Counted from the first letter of the stretch, positions 25,818-35,248 are shown. The stretch: 64,000 nt of DNA from Anaerofustis butyriciformans (GCF_036289385.1 NZ_JAYFFH010000002.1:1-64000); one strand, 5' to 3'. Numbers and translations: made by a program. The notes: generated by a model not told the origin, from the sequence alone.

Positions 25818-26759
25818 CTATTTAAGCATATTATAAGTATCAAAATCAGAACTTTTTATCAAAACACCGCTTTCTTCCGCCTGTTTTAAAAATATATCAA
25901 CATTTTCATCTTGCTCTTTGGAAAAAGCAGTAAATTGTGAAGAAGGATCATCTTTCATGTATATTTCTATAATATCAGGATGATTATGTATTTTTTCAAT
26001 ATCACTCATTTTACGGTATTTTTTAGTAAACGGAGGTTTCATTAATATAATTATATTTCCTCTAACAATCATTTTTGTAAATGCTTCTCTTAATATAAAT
26101 AATATAATTATAAGAAAAAAAGCAGCAGATGCATTACAAAATATATTGATAAAATCTTCACTTGCCGTCCCTTGCCCCATATACTTAATGATAAACAATA
26201 TAATACAAAACAAAAATGTTAAAACAATAAACTCTCCAATACCAATTTTTTTCTTTTTTATTGCATATTCTTTTTCACTTTCTTCATCTTTTAACCTTAC
26301 TTGATCTTTATTCCCCACATCATTTTTCAAATCATCGTATAACCTGTTAAAATTATTATCACTTGAATCTATGGAGAATATCTTTTTACCTTCAATAAAT
26401 ACATTTACGTTGCTGTTCCATCTTCCGTTCGTAAACTTATAATCTGTTATATCATTAAAATAATATTCTTTTTCCTTAAAGAACATATTTCTTACCTTTA
26501 ACATGTCTCTTTCTACGGTTATTTTAAAACGTAATCTGTTCCACAATGTTCCAAAGAATAATATAAATAAGCCTATCCAAATACCTACATATAATATTTT
26601 TTCACCTACTATTCCCTTACTTACAACATCATAGATATAACTTCCACCGCCGTATATCATAATAAGACTTACCACTAAAAGTATTATTACTAGCCCTTTT
26701 GATGAAGAGACAATGTATGTATCACCTTTCATTCTTCTTTCAATGTTTATATTATTCAT
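25818..26759 (-). CDS. Membrane protein with two TM/PH-like modules (DUF6560-like)
   Basis: 313 aa from ATG 26759 (SD GAGGG, 7 bases); an ATG 12 codons upstream has no SD. It has two copies of one plan: two membrane helices followed by a PH-like soluble domain. Module 1 is helices at about 20-85, then KITVERDMLKVRNMFFKEKEYYFNDITDYKF. Module 2 is helices with FIVLTFLFCIILFIIKYMG and ILREAFTKMIVRGNIIILMK. The neighbouring locus 26823-27896 has the same plan but is interrupted. Function unknown. Confidence 0.7.
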   Translation of the reverse strand: MNNINIERRMKGDTYIVSSSKGLVIILLVVSLIMIYGGGSYIYDVVSKGIVGEKILYVGIWIGLFILFFGTLWNRLRFKITVERDMLKVRNMFFKEKEYYFNDITDYKFTNGRWNSNVNVFIEGKKIFSIDSSDNNFNRLYDDLKNDVGNKDQVRLKDEESEKEYAIKKKKIGIGEFIVLTFLFCIILFIIKYMGQGTASEDFINIFCNASAAFFLIIILFILREAFTKMIVRGNIIILMKPPFTKKYRKMSDIEKIHNHPDIIEIYMKDDPSSQFTAFSKEQDENVDIFLKQAEESGVLIKSSDFDTYNMLK

Positions 26760-26822
26760 TTTAATTCCCTCTTTCATAATGGATATTACTTTCATAAAAC
26801 ATTACTTAAATATTTATTATAT

Positions 26823-27896
26823 TTATGGTATATAATAATCGTCATCTGATGGTATAAACACATCCCCTTTTATTCCTTTGTTATGTAAATAATGAAGCAA
26901 TCTTTCTGCATTTGTTGCTTTTGAAGAATATGTAAATAGTTTCTTTTTACTTTTGGTTTTAGGATCCTTTTTATAAAATTTTATTACATTACCACTAAAA
27001 ATAAATGTACTGGATTTAAAATCGGTTATATCTTTTTTATAATAGAAAACTTTATCCTCTAAAAATACTCTCTTATAAACTATTTTATCTTTATATACAT
27101 ATATTTTATTGATCATATGTATAAGTGAATTTAATAATACCATCATAAAAAGCAAACCAAAAATAATATATCCTCCCATACTCTCATCTGTTAGTCCAAT
27201 AACAATAAACAAGATAACTGCAAAGAATAATGCTATTGCACACCCCCAATCTATTGAGCTGCTTTTTACTATAAATCGAGGCTCTTCATTTTTACATTGT
27301 ATATTACCTTCCATATTTTTTCTGCATTTTTTATTTCCTTGTAATTCTTTTTTCCTTAATACATTATTAATATCTTTTAATAAAAAATTTGCCCCTATAT
27401 CAAATTTATGAAAGACAACTGCTTTTTTATTATCTTTTGTTCCAAGGCAATAAGTAGTAAACTTTTCATTATTTCCATCATCTTCATAAGATATAAAATC
27501 ATTTATATCTTATTCTTTTACTTTCCCTAATAAATTTCTATATGTTATTTTATTTCCTTTAACTGTTATTTTGTATATTAACAACTGAATATAAAATATT
27601 AAAGCCCATATACCTGGAATAGTTGGAATTAACCATATATACCAATAATCTACAAACGCATTTCTATGTATAAGATTAAATAAATAAAATATTGAATATC
27701 CAATAAGTAATATTGCCATTACTAGTGCAAAAATTTTTATGCCTATATTTGCATATACTATATATTCATCTTTATTTATTTTCTTCTCTTTCTTTTTTAT
27801 TAATATATCAAAAATAAAAGATAACCCCATCATTAACCACATTGTATATACAATTGGTGGTACATCTACAATAAAACGTAAAATATCATCTTTCAT
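26823..27896 (-). pseudogene. Interrupted two-module TM/PH-like protein (in-frame TAA at 27510-27512)
   Basis: ATG 27896 has a good AAGGAG SD. The frame gives 128 residues (four helices and the start of a PH-like domain, ITVKGNKITYRNLLGKVKE). It then meets TAA and continues in exactly the same frame with DINDFISYEDDG..., the rest of that PH domain. It runs on without another stop through a second TM/PH module (MEGNIQCKNEE... to 26823). Read through, it has 357 codons and the same architecture as 25818-26759. The second half's ATG (27314) has no SD. A point nonsense mutation is the simplest reading; stop read-through cannot be excluded. Confidence 0.72.
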
Positions 27897-28018
27897 GTAA
27901 CGTGCTCCTTTTTACTCTTTGGATTTCTTTCTTTCGTTGTTTATTTTATATAAAAAATTTTGCTACTCATTATTCTATTAAAGTAATATTTTTATCATTC
28001 ATTTTTGAACATGTTAGA

Positions 28019-28477
28019 TTACCCCCACCATATATCTGTAGGATATCTTGAATCTGCAAGTATTAATGTAAAAATAAAACCAAATGGTAAGCAAGAAATA
28101 ATACAAATAGAATCCAAAATTATAGCTTTACCTAATATGACATATTTTAAAATTTCATTTGGAACTAACTTAAAAATCATACATATTACTGTAAAAATTA
28201 AAAGCATTATAGTTACGCCATAATTAATCCTCGTAAGCCATAAAAAATACATAAATCGGTTTCTTCTTTTTGCACTCTTTTTATATCTGTCTTCCCAGCC
28301 TATTCTAAAAAGCCTTTTTATAAAAGGAGGTTCTATTTTGGGATTTCTATTATAATATTTACCCTTTACCGGTTCCCCATATTTTTTATATAAGTAATCA
28401 GTATAAGAACCAGTACCTATTACTACAGAAAATAATATAGGAGAAAGTATAAACAGAATCAATCTTACGTTTTCCAT
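28019..28477 (-). CDS. Hypothetical membrane protein
   Basis: 152 aa from ATG 28477. A GTG three codons upstream is part of the SD CAGGTGAT. Helices are predicted at about 3-20, 82-104 and 114-138, with a basic loop (KRLFRIGWEDRYKKSAKRRNR) between the first two. No family recognised. The duplicated regulatory segment at 28583-28735 lies upstream. Confidence 0.6.
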   Translation of the reverse strand: MENVRLILFILSPILFSVVIGTGSYTDYLYKKYGEPVKGKYYNRNPKIEPPFIKRLFRIGWEDRYKKSAKRRNRFMYFLWLTRINYGVTIMLLIFTVICMIFKLVPNEILKYVILGKAIILDSICIISCLPFGFIFTLILADSRYPTDIWWG

Positions 28478-28904
28478 TTTTATCACCTGATTATAATCAA
28501 ATTTTTCTCATAACCTCGACATTATATTTTTTATTGTTTTATTTCTCACAATACATGTTAAATTTCATTTAATAACCTAAAAAAGCCTTGAGTTTTCAGA
28601 TTTACATAAAGTATTTTTCACATAAAATTCATATATAACTTAGCACTTCTTATAAACCTTTACAATAGATTTACATGTTTGTTAAGAAATATTTAATTAT
28701 TTAAAAAATACTATTAAAACTATAAAACCCAAGACTTATAACATCTTAAAATTTTAATAATTATTTCATAAAATGCTCGATATTATAATCTGCATCATAT
28801 CTTTTATCGTTTCTAAAACAAATCTAACATATAATATTTTTTTTTAACATAAAAGCAGAAGCGTACTCTTTTTATGCTTCTGCTTTTTTATTTATTAATG
28901 ATAC
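28478..28904. other. Non-coding stretch: copy A of a duplicated regulatory region, and a terminator
   Basis: No gene is seen. About 28583-28735 resembles 31947-32095; the exact shared core is 20 nt at 28654-28673. TTCACA (28617) and TTCATA (28628), 11 bp apart, followed 17 bp later by TATAAA (28651-28656), could be a plus-strand promoter. A transcript from it would run ~220 nt to the hairpin at 28851-28887, so a small RNA is possible. Confidence 0.5.
28851..28887. terminator. Terminator hairpin
   Basis: AAAAGCAGAAGC/GCTTCTGCTTTT with a 13-base loop, T-tract on the plus strand and A-tract opposite, so it can serve the minus gene 28905-29321 as well. Confidence 0.7.
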
Positions 28905-29321
28905 TCAATCTTCAATATCTTCCTCTTCTTGTTTTTGCAATCTTGCTTTATTGCTAAAAAATATCAGGAATAGATACAAGAAATTAAGCATATATAGTAA
29001 TGATAAATCCTGTTCTACACTGCTTGGCAGTAAAAACAACGGATAAAATGTTTCAGATATTAATATCATCATTAATACAATAAAGCAAAATGCAAAACAT
29101 ACTGTACTAACTATATTAGATGCACATCTATGCCAGCGTGTAATAAGATAACATAAAAACACTGCACAAAATAAATGCAATACAGCTAAAATAATGTTTG
29201 TATCTATATCTCCCAAAACATTTGATGTAGTGAAATATTCCATTATGTTTGGTATTCCAATTATTAAATAAAAAGGAAAAATAATTATACATAACCAATA
29301 TAAAATATTTCTTTTAATCAT
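28905..29321 (-). CDS. Hypothetical four-helix membrane protein
   Basis: 138 aa. Hydrophobic segments lie at about 6-27, 42-62, 68-90 and 100-125, and the tail is acidic (KQEEEDIED). SD GGGGG precedes the ATG. No family recognised; part of the cluster of small membrane proteins between 25.8 and 31.9 kb. Confidence 0.6.
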   Translation of the reverse strand: MIKRNILYWLCIIIFPFYLIIGIPNIMEYFTTSNVLGDIDTNIILAVLHLFCAVFLCYLITRWHRCASNIVSTVCFAFCFIVLMMILISETFYPLFLLPSSVEQDLSLLYMLNFLYLFLIFFSNKARLQKQEEEDIED

Positions 29322-29421
29322 ATTGCTACCCCCATTTTTTCATATATTGCAATTATTAGATAAATGATAAGTTACTAAATTAATATTTTATATAGATATA
29401 TTTTACTACACTTTACAAATA

Positions 29422-30093
29422 TCAAATATTTTCTTCATCAATTTCTTTTATGACAGTTGATAAATCTTTTAAAATCTTATCCATTTGTTTAAATTCAGGC
29501 TTTGAACTATCAGCTTCAATTATAATATTAAGCTTGTTGCTTATTATTAAAATAGCCTGACAATAAGAATCTTCATTAGAAATCTCTGTCCCTCTAAAGT
29601 GAATTAAAGGATATTTATGCATATACATATCATAAGTTACTATAATAACATCTTTCCCTTTTGTAATATCTATATTTTGAGGATTTAATTTATAGTCATA
29701 ATAACGCTCATAAATGTTATATATATTTTTGTCTACATAGTTTTTGTTTAGATTTTTATAAATACTATCCATATTATATTCTTCATGCAGAATAACACTT
29801 ATATCACATTCTTCAAAATCATCGTCGTTATATACACCTTTTTCAAAACGTATTGTATTATTCTCAATAACATCATAATCTGGGCGCAAATAGTAATAAG
29901 TCTCAGGATCGCTTTTATATGATTTTGATAATTTTATCAACTTCTCTTTATTATAACTTTGTGTATTCATATCCATCAAACAGCTGTAATCATAAACTGC
30001 CCTGTATGATTTATAAGGCTCGTATATAAATAGGAAATATGATAAAAGTACAAGTGAAATGCATAAGATTATGACTTCTAAATTTTTTTTCAT
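29422..30093 (-). CDS. Hypothetical membrane-anchored extracytoplasmic protein
   Basis: 223 aa. A single N-terminal helix (VIILCISLVLLSYFLFIY) anchors a polar, Tyr/Asp/Asn-rich domain probably outside the membrane. Size, anchor and the C-terminal helix (KQMDKILKDLSTVIKEIDEE) recall the frameshifted neighbour 30154-30842 (LTTLSKIINKS at its end), so the two may be diverged paralogues. Function unknown. Confidence 0.6.
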   Translation of the reverse strand: MKKNLEVIILCISLVLLSYFLFIYEPYKSYRAVYDYSCLMDMNTQSYNKEKLIKLSKSYKSDPETYYYLRPDYDVIENNTIRFEKGVYNDDDFEECDISVILHEEYNMDSIYKNLNKNYVDKNIYNIYERYYDYKLNPQNIDITKGKDVIIVTYDMYMHKYPLIHFRGTEISNEDSYCQAILIISNKLNIIIEADSSKPEFKQMDKILKDLSTVIKEIDEENI

Positions 30094-30153
30094 TGTTTTA
30101 TATTCCTTTTTTCTCCTATAAGTATGAAATCAACAAATCTTTTTATCCCCTTT

Positions 30154-30842
30154 TTAAGTCATAGACTTATTTATAATTTTTGATAGAGTTGTTAATTCAT
30201 TAAAAAAATCTCTATTACTATCACTCGTATAATATACCCCTGTTACAAGCATCGAATTATTTGCTATATAAAATTTTCTTTCATAGATATCTTTATCGGC
30301 ATTAACACTGTTTTTTTCTTTTATTAAGTTAGAATTATAAAATACAAAGAAAGTATTTGTTTCAGTAAATGATGTGACCGATACCGGCAGTTCTTTACCA
30401 TCAATACTATATTCAAAAGGTTCTTTTTCTAAAAGGTATAAATCTTTTATCTGTTCTGAGTAAAAGTATTTATCTTCCGGAACAGAAGTTGAACCTTCTT
30501 CTAATTCAATTTTATTTGTATCTATAATTTGTTTTGTATATATATTTATTGAAAGTTTATTTGTTTCTGATTTTGAGTTATTGTAATTAGGGAAATAAAT
30601 ACTAATCATATCAGATTCGTTTTTATGTATTATTACCTCTTCCTTGTATTGTTTTCTATATTTTTTTCAAGCAATTCTAAATCCAAATTTCCGTTATTTA
30701 TATTCATATCAGTGCTTACAGGAAATTCATCTTCAAATGTTTGCACATAATCTTTTTTAAACCCCTTATAATTATGGTAGATTGAAAATGCAAACAATAT
30801 AATAACCATTATTAACACTAATATTTTTAATTTATTTTTCAT
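30154..30842 (-). pseudogene. Frameshifted membrane-anchored protein (break in an A7 run at 30661-30667)
   Basis: The frame from ATG 30842 (SD GAGGGA) encodes a membrane anchor and 69 residues, ending at 30633. The -1 frame takes over exactly at the minus-strand A7 run (codons GAA AAA AAT): KKYRKQYKEEVIIHKNESD leads without a stop into the frame ending at 30154. Joined, the product is ~229 aa, near the 223 aa of the neighbour. A one-base loss in the homopolymer is the simplest cause. The heptamer A-AAA-AAT also fits a -1 slippery site, so programmed frameshifting is possible. Confidence 0.65.
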
Positions 30843-30873
30843 TTTATCCCTCTTTTATATATTAATCCCTTTT

Positions 30874-31239
30874 CTACTCAAATTTAAAATTATAGAAATC
30901 TCGGTTTACATCTTCTATTAAGTAATTGTTAATTATTAAAGAATTTTTTCCTGTCCATTTTACTTTCACATTTTCTTCATCGTCATTAAAATATATATTT
31001 CTTTTTTCTCCGTTTTTAAATTCCACTTCACCTCGAATATAATAACCTGTTGTCGCTCCTCCGTTAAACAAATAAATATTTACTTTCTTTTCATCATAAG
31101 GAGATTTAACAGAATATAAATACTCTCCCTCAGGAGTAAACTTATGCATTGATATTTTAGGATAATTAAATATCAAAATAGCAAAGATAAGTAAAATACA
31201 TATAATCAGTGTAGATGTTATTTTTATAAATGTCTTCAT
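30874..31239 (-). CDS. DUF5412-type membrane-anchored protein
   Basis: 121 aa. One N-terminal helix (IICILLIFAILIFNY) is followed by the DUF5412-like domain: FTPEGEYLYSVKSP, IYLFNGGATTGYYIRGEVEF, NIYFNDDEENVKVKW and LIINNYLIED. SD GGAG. Function of the family unknown; the beta-rich domain is predicted to be extracytoplasmic. Confidence 0.75.
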   Translation of the reverse strand: MKTFIKITSTLIICILLIFAILIFNYPKISMHKFTPEGEYLYSVKSPYDEKKVNIYLFNGGATTGYYIRGEVEFKNGEKRNIYFNDDEENVKVKWTGKNSLIINNYLIEDVNRDFYNFKFE

Positions 31240-31336
31240 ATTTTTTCTCCTTATACAATGCTTAATTTAGATAAAGATTAATTTATATTTTGTATTATGA
31301 AATATATATTCATATGATTTCATTTAGTTCCTTTTC

Positions 31337-31872
31337 CTATTCAATAAATCCCAAATCTTTAATAAGCCCATAAAACTCATCTTCATTACTTTTTAAATCA
31401 TAAGCATAAACTATAGCGTTTTTATTAACTCCCACAAAATAAATATATTTATTATCCAAATCACTATATAAGATACCACTATGTAATTTAGTATTGTTTT
31501 GTGCTTTATATTTGGACAGTTCAAAAATTTCCTTATAAAGATTTAATACTTCTTTCCTATCTTTTTCACTTTCTACGATATAACATTCTACGTATGCGTC
31601 TTTATTTTTGTATGTAGAGGGAATAGTAGTCTTATATTCGTTTATCTTCCCATAAAGATTATCAATTTTTGCATTATTATCTTGAGATCCAACCCATGAA
31701 ACATCTGCTGAGGTTTCACCGAATTGTCCATATTCAATTATTTTATAACCATGCTGTTCAATAATTTTTTGCATGTTATTTAGTGATGAATAATTAATAT
31801 CTTTTTCACCTCTTTTGCATGAAGTGGTAAACAGTAATAGTATTATTAAAAAAGTATTCCTATCTTTTGCAT
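31337..31872 (-). pseudogene. Frameshifted lipoprotein (one base lost in a T6 run at 31848-31853)
   Basis: ATG 31872 with SD AAGGAGG encodes MQKIGILF and then stops. Adding one T to the minus-strand T6 run joins it to FLIILLLFTTSC, a lipoprotein signal, and to KRGEKDINYSSLNN and the long frame down to 31337 (~178 aa). Without the repair only an internal ATG (31774) without SD remains. Product would be a lipoprotein of unknown function. T6 here is not a canonical slippery site, so mutation (or a sequencing error) is favoured. Confidence 0.65.
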
Positions 31873-31946
31873 ATTGCCTCCTTATTAAATTACTTATTTA
31901 TCAATATGTATCTATGCTTATATTTTCATAATAAAATCTTTTATCA

Positions 31947-32095
31947 CAAGCAACTTCAAGTTTTCATAATATTATCTTCACATAAATTTCATATAACTAA
32001 AATAGCACTATATTTAAACCTTTACAATAGATTTAAGACTTTCTTAATATTCATTTAATTACTTGGTAAGAAAATAGTATAAAATAATATAAAAA
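31947..32095. repeat. Copy B of the duplicated regulatory segment, upstream of merR
   Basis: Aligns with 28583-28735 over about 150 bp. The two share TTCACATAAA..TTCATAT, TAGCACT and 20 identical bases (32016-32035), then a looser AT-rich tail. TTCACA (31977) and TTCATA (31988) are 11 bp apart; TATATT at 32009-32014 may be the -10 for merR. Confidence 0.55.
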
Positions 32096-32106
32096 ACACT
32101 TGCTCG

Positions 32107-32119
32107 TTACCCAAGGTAA
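32107..32119. promoter_or_regulatory. Perfect dyad TTACC-CAA-GGTAA before merR
   Basis: Lies about 32 bases before the merR ATG, in its leader; a candidate autoregulatory MerR site. Confidence 0.45.
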
Positions 32120-32150
32120 TATTGTAGTCTTTCATTAAGGAGGTGATACT

Positions 32151-32870
32151 ATGTCATTATATACAACCGGAGAAATAGCAAATTTAGCAAATGTATCAGT
32201 AAGAACAATTCAATATTATGATAAAAAAGGAATTTTAAAACCTGTTAAGTTAAGCGAAGGAGGGAGAAGATTATATGATGAAGAAAGTCTTAAAGATTTA
32301 AATTTAATATGCCTTTTAAAATCAATCGGACTTTCTCTTACACAAATCAAAGAAATAATAGGAACAGATATTAAAGACGAAATAATATTAGACATATTGG
32401 ATGAACAAACAAAAATATTAAAAAAAGAAGAAAAAGATATATTACAAAAATTAAATTCTATAAAATTAATAAAAAACTCTGTTTTAGATAAAAAGAATCT
32501 TCCGGTAAATTCACTTAAAGACATAGAAACTATAATGAAAAAAAATAATCAATTAAAAAAGGTCCATATTAATATGGTTATAATCGGAATCATAATGGAC
32601 ATTATTACTATTGGAACACTTTTATTTTGGATAATAAAAGGGATATGGCTTCCTTTCATTTTTGGAATAATTATTGTAATTATTCTTGGTTTAATATCCT
32701 TTAGACTATATTATAATAATATTTTATATATATGCCCTAAGTGTAAAGAATTATTTAAACCAACGATTTTTAAATTTTTATTTTCTTATCATACACCAAA
32801 AGCAAGAAAACTAACCTGTCCTAAATGTCACTATAAGGGATATATGGTAGAAACATATGACGACAAATAA
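32151..32870 (+). CDS. MerR-family regulator tethered to the membrane, with C-terminal zinc ribbon
   Basis: 239 aa. The HTH and wing are at 3-70 (YTTGEIANLANVSVRTIQYY, YDKKGILKP, GGRRLYDEESL). A dimerisation coiled coil extends to ~130. Two membrane helices follow at about 142-162 and 166-186, then a short end with two CPKC pairs (YICPKCKELF and LTCPKCHYKG). A MerR head on a membrane protein with a cytoplasmic zinc ribbon is uncommon and suggests it senses the envelope. SD AAGGAGG. The dyad at 32107 may be its operator. Confidence 0.82.
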   Translation: MSLYTTGEIANLANVSVRTIQYYDKKGILKPVKLSEGGRRLYDEESLKDLNLICLLKSIGLSLTQIKEIIGTDIKDEIILDILDEQTKILKKEEKDILQKLNSIKLIKNSVLDKKNLPVNSLKDIETIMKKNNQLKKVHINMVIIGIIMDIITIGTLLFWIIKGIWLPFIFGIIIVIILGLISFRLYYNNILYICPKCKELFKPTIFKFLFSYHTPKARKLTCPKCHYKGYMVETYDDK

Positions 32871-32897
32871 AAAAGGAGTGTATGCACTCCTTTTTTT
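32871..32897. terminator. Bidirectional terminator
   Basis: AAAAGGAGTG/CACTCCTTTT with a 4-base loop between merR and the DUF296 gene. Confidence 0.8.
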
Positions 32898-33319
32898 TAA
32901 AGAAACTTATATAAGTTAAGTCCCGTATCTTCATCATATTCTCTTTCAACTTTTCCTTCAATTATATTTAAAGTAATTTCACTGGTTGCAGAAATATAAC
33001 ATTCATTTAAGTGTCCGCCAAACACCTGCATGTCTTTGTTGCAAAGTGTTATATGAACATGAAGATATACTTCATCATCAAAAGTTGAAATATTTCCTAT
33101 AAGTGAAGTAATTTCCATAGCTTCTTCATATGAAGTCCTATGATAAACTTTCTGCTGTGTATCATAAAGTCCTATACTTACTTTATTTGCCGCTCCAAGA
33201 CCAACAAAGTTACCAAGTTTGATATTTTCTTTTCTGCATAAATTGGTAATTGAAGATATTACTTCATCTCCTTTGTTAAGTCTTATAATATACTTATCTT
33301 TAAATTTTCTAAATTCCAT
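32897..33319 (-). CDS. PPC/DUF296-domain protein
   Basis: 140 aa, a single PPC domain: YIIRLNKGDEVISSITNLC, FVGLGAANKVSIGLYD, and HVHITLCNKDMQVFGGHLNE with three His in a metal-site arrangement (HVH and GGH). Free-standing bacterial DUF296 proteins form trimers and are called putative DNA-binding proteins, but their function is unsettled. SD is weak, GGGGGC. Confidence 0.85.
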   Translation of the reverse strand: MEFRKFKDKYIIRLNKGDEVISSITNLCRKENIKLGNFVGLGAANKVSIGLYDTQQKVYHRTSYEEAMEITSLIGNISTFDDEVYLHVHITLCNKDMQVFGGHLNECYISATSEITLNIIEGKVEREYDEDTGLNLYKFL

Positions 33320-33606
33320 ATAATTGCCCCCTCAGACAAAATATTTATTTAAATTCATTATAATCTTTTGACAGATAAATCACAAGCAAAGAGCCTTTTT
33401 TTTAATATATATTTAATATTTTACAAAGAAATTTTATCCATTTATTACAATATATAAAAGATTATTTATTCATATAAAAATCATCACTAAAAAAGTAATG
33501 ACAATTATCAAATAATTACAAATAAAAATCATTATGTTTTCTTTGACTGTATATAAAAAAAGTTATATAATTTATTTAAGTTATTACGTTTTAGGGAGGA
33601 TACATC

Positions 33607-34971
33607 ATGGATTATATTGTAGGTTTTTTTGATATCTTATCAAACTTGGGCGCAAGCGTTATGATGCCTATTATCATTTTCGTTATTGCCCTTTGTATCG
33701 GCACAGGCTTTGGTAAAGCCTTAAAATCAGGACTTACCATAGGGGTTGCATTTATAGGAATAAACCTTGTAATCAATCTACTTGGTAATACCATCGGTCC
33801 GGCAGCACAACAAATGGTTGAAAATCTAAATTTAAATCTAAATATACTTGATGTTGGCTGGCCGACTGCAGCTCAAATTGCATTTTCAACACAGGTAGGA
33901 GCGATAATAATACCTGTATGCTTGCTTGTAAATGTTGTTATGCTTGTACTTAACTTAACACAAACAGCAGACATTGATATTTGGAATTTCTGGCAGCTTG
34001 CTTTTACAGGTTCGCTGGTTGCAATTATTACATCATCAGTTCCTCTAGGACTTCTTGCCGCAGTATGTGAGTTTGTAATTGCCTTAGTTCTTGCGGACTT
34101 AACGGCAGAGAGAATAGCAAGAGTTACCAAAATGGAAGGAATCAGTTTCCCTCATACAATGACGGTAGTCCTTGCGAGTATTTCTTTTGTAGTTGATAAA
34201 ATTATTGATAAAATTCCTGGACTTAACAAAATAGACATCAATGCAAAGAAGATGGAAGAAAAACTTGGGGTACTTGGAGATCCTTTAATTGTAGGATTTG
34301 TAATCGGACTTATCATAGGTATCCTTGCTTATGGAATAAAAGCATACGATAAATATTTATTAATTGCCATAACTCTTGGAGCTACACTTGTTTTAATTCC
34401 TGCAATGGCAAAATACTTTGGCGAAGCATTAACACCAATTTCAGAAAGAGCACAAGTTATAATAAACAAAAAATTCAAAAATAGAAGTAAAATATATATC
34501 GGTATGGATGCCGCAGTGGCCCTTGGTAATCCTACAACCATAGCAACAGCACTAATCTTAACTCCTGTAATTATTTTACTTGCATTAATCGTACCTGGAA
34601 ATCAATTCTTACCATTTACAGACTTAAGCTCTGCACCTTACATAATGGCATTAATTGTTCCAATGTGTAACGAAAATGCATTTAGAAGTTTACTTATTGC
34701 AATATCAATGATGGCAATTGGTGTACTTCTTTCAACCGCAATTGCACCGGTATTTACACAAGCTGCAATAAGTGCATCTTATCAACTTCCGGAAGGCTTC
34801 AGCTTGGTTAGTTGTATTTCAAATGCTTCAACACCTCTTAACTTTATACTTGTTAAAATTTCAGAATGGTTCAGAGGATTTGGCGCAATAGCAATTTTCT
34901 CAGTTGTCAGCTTAGCATGTGCAATCGCAAACGGTATTAGAATCAGAAAACAAGTTAAAAACGAAAAATAA
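33607..34971 (+). CDS. PTS galactitol-type IIC permease, without IIA/IIB nearby
   Basis: 454 aa with about 11 helices. It matches the EIIC-GAT family: MDYIVGFFDILSNLGASVMM at the start, GWPTAAQIAFSTQVGAI, DIWNFWQLAFTGSLV, and MDAAVALGNPTTIATALILTP. The family carries galactitol or related sugars with phosphorylation by IIA/IIB. No IIA or IIB gene is adjacent, so the subunits must be encoded elsewhere or the protein works otherwise. SD GGGAGG. It ends at a terminator (34981-35006). Confidence 0.88.
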   Translation: MDYIVGFFDILSNLGASVMMPIIIFVIALCIGTGFGKALKSGLTIGVAFIGINLVINLLGNTIGPAAQQMVENLNLNLNILDVGWPTAAQIAFSTQVGAIIIPVCLLVNVVMLVLNLTQTADIDIWNFWQLAFTGSLVAIITSSVPLGLLAAVCEFVIALVLADLTAERIARVTKMEGISFPHTMTVVLASISFVVDKIIDKIPGLNKIDINAKKMEEKLGVLGDPLIVGFVIGLIIGILAYGIKAYDKYLLIAITLGATLVLIPAMAKYFGEALTPISERAQVIINKKFKNRSKIYIGMDAAVALGNPTTIATALILTPVIILLALIVPGNQFLPFTDLSSAPYIMALIVPMCNENAFRSLLIAISMMAIGVLLSTAIAPVFTQAAISASYQLPEGFSLVSCISNASTPLNFILVKISEWFRGFGAIAIFSVVSLACAIANGIRIRKQVKNEK

Positions 34972-34980
34972 TAAAAATTA

Positions 34981-35006
34981 AAAGCATCCTTAAAGGATGC
35001 TTTTTT
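34981..35006 (+). terminator. Terminator after the PTS IIC gene
   Basis: AAAGCATCC/GGATGCTTT with T6. Confidence 0.8.
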
Positions 35007-35216
35007 AATACCAAAGTATTTTATTTAAAACTTTCATATATCTTTACTATTCTTATTTTTTTCTCAAATTTATGATTAAAGTCTATACTATACTTTTTTA
35101 TTTTAATAGTCATACTTATATAGAATGGAGATTAGAAGAATAGAAATTTTTTTATAAAATAAAAACTTCTAAACTTACTATTTACATACACCCTATTATT
35201 AAACTATATAAATAAA

Positions 35217-35240
35217 AAAACTACCGTTACGGTAGTTATA
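35217..35240 (-). terminator. Terminator of the tRNA operon
   Basis: AACTACCGTAACGGTAGTT on the minus strand followed by T7. Confidence 0.8.
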
Positions 35241-35248
35241 TCTCAAAT

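Noticed and set aside
26823..27314. Independent gene starting at ATG 27314
   Set aside because: No SD, and the frame is continuous with the upstream half except for one stop codon; treated as part of a split gene.
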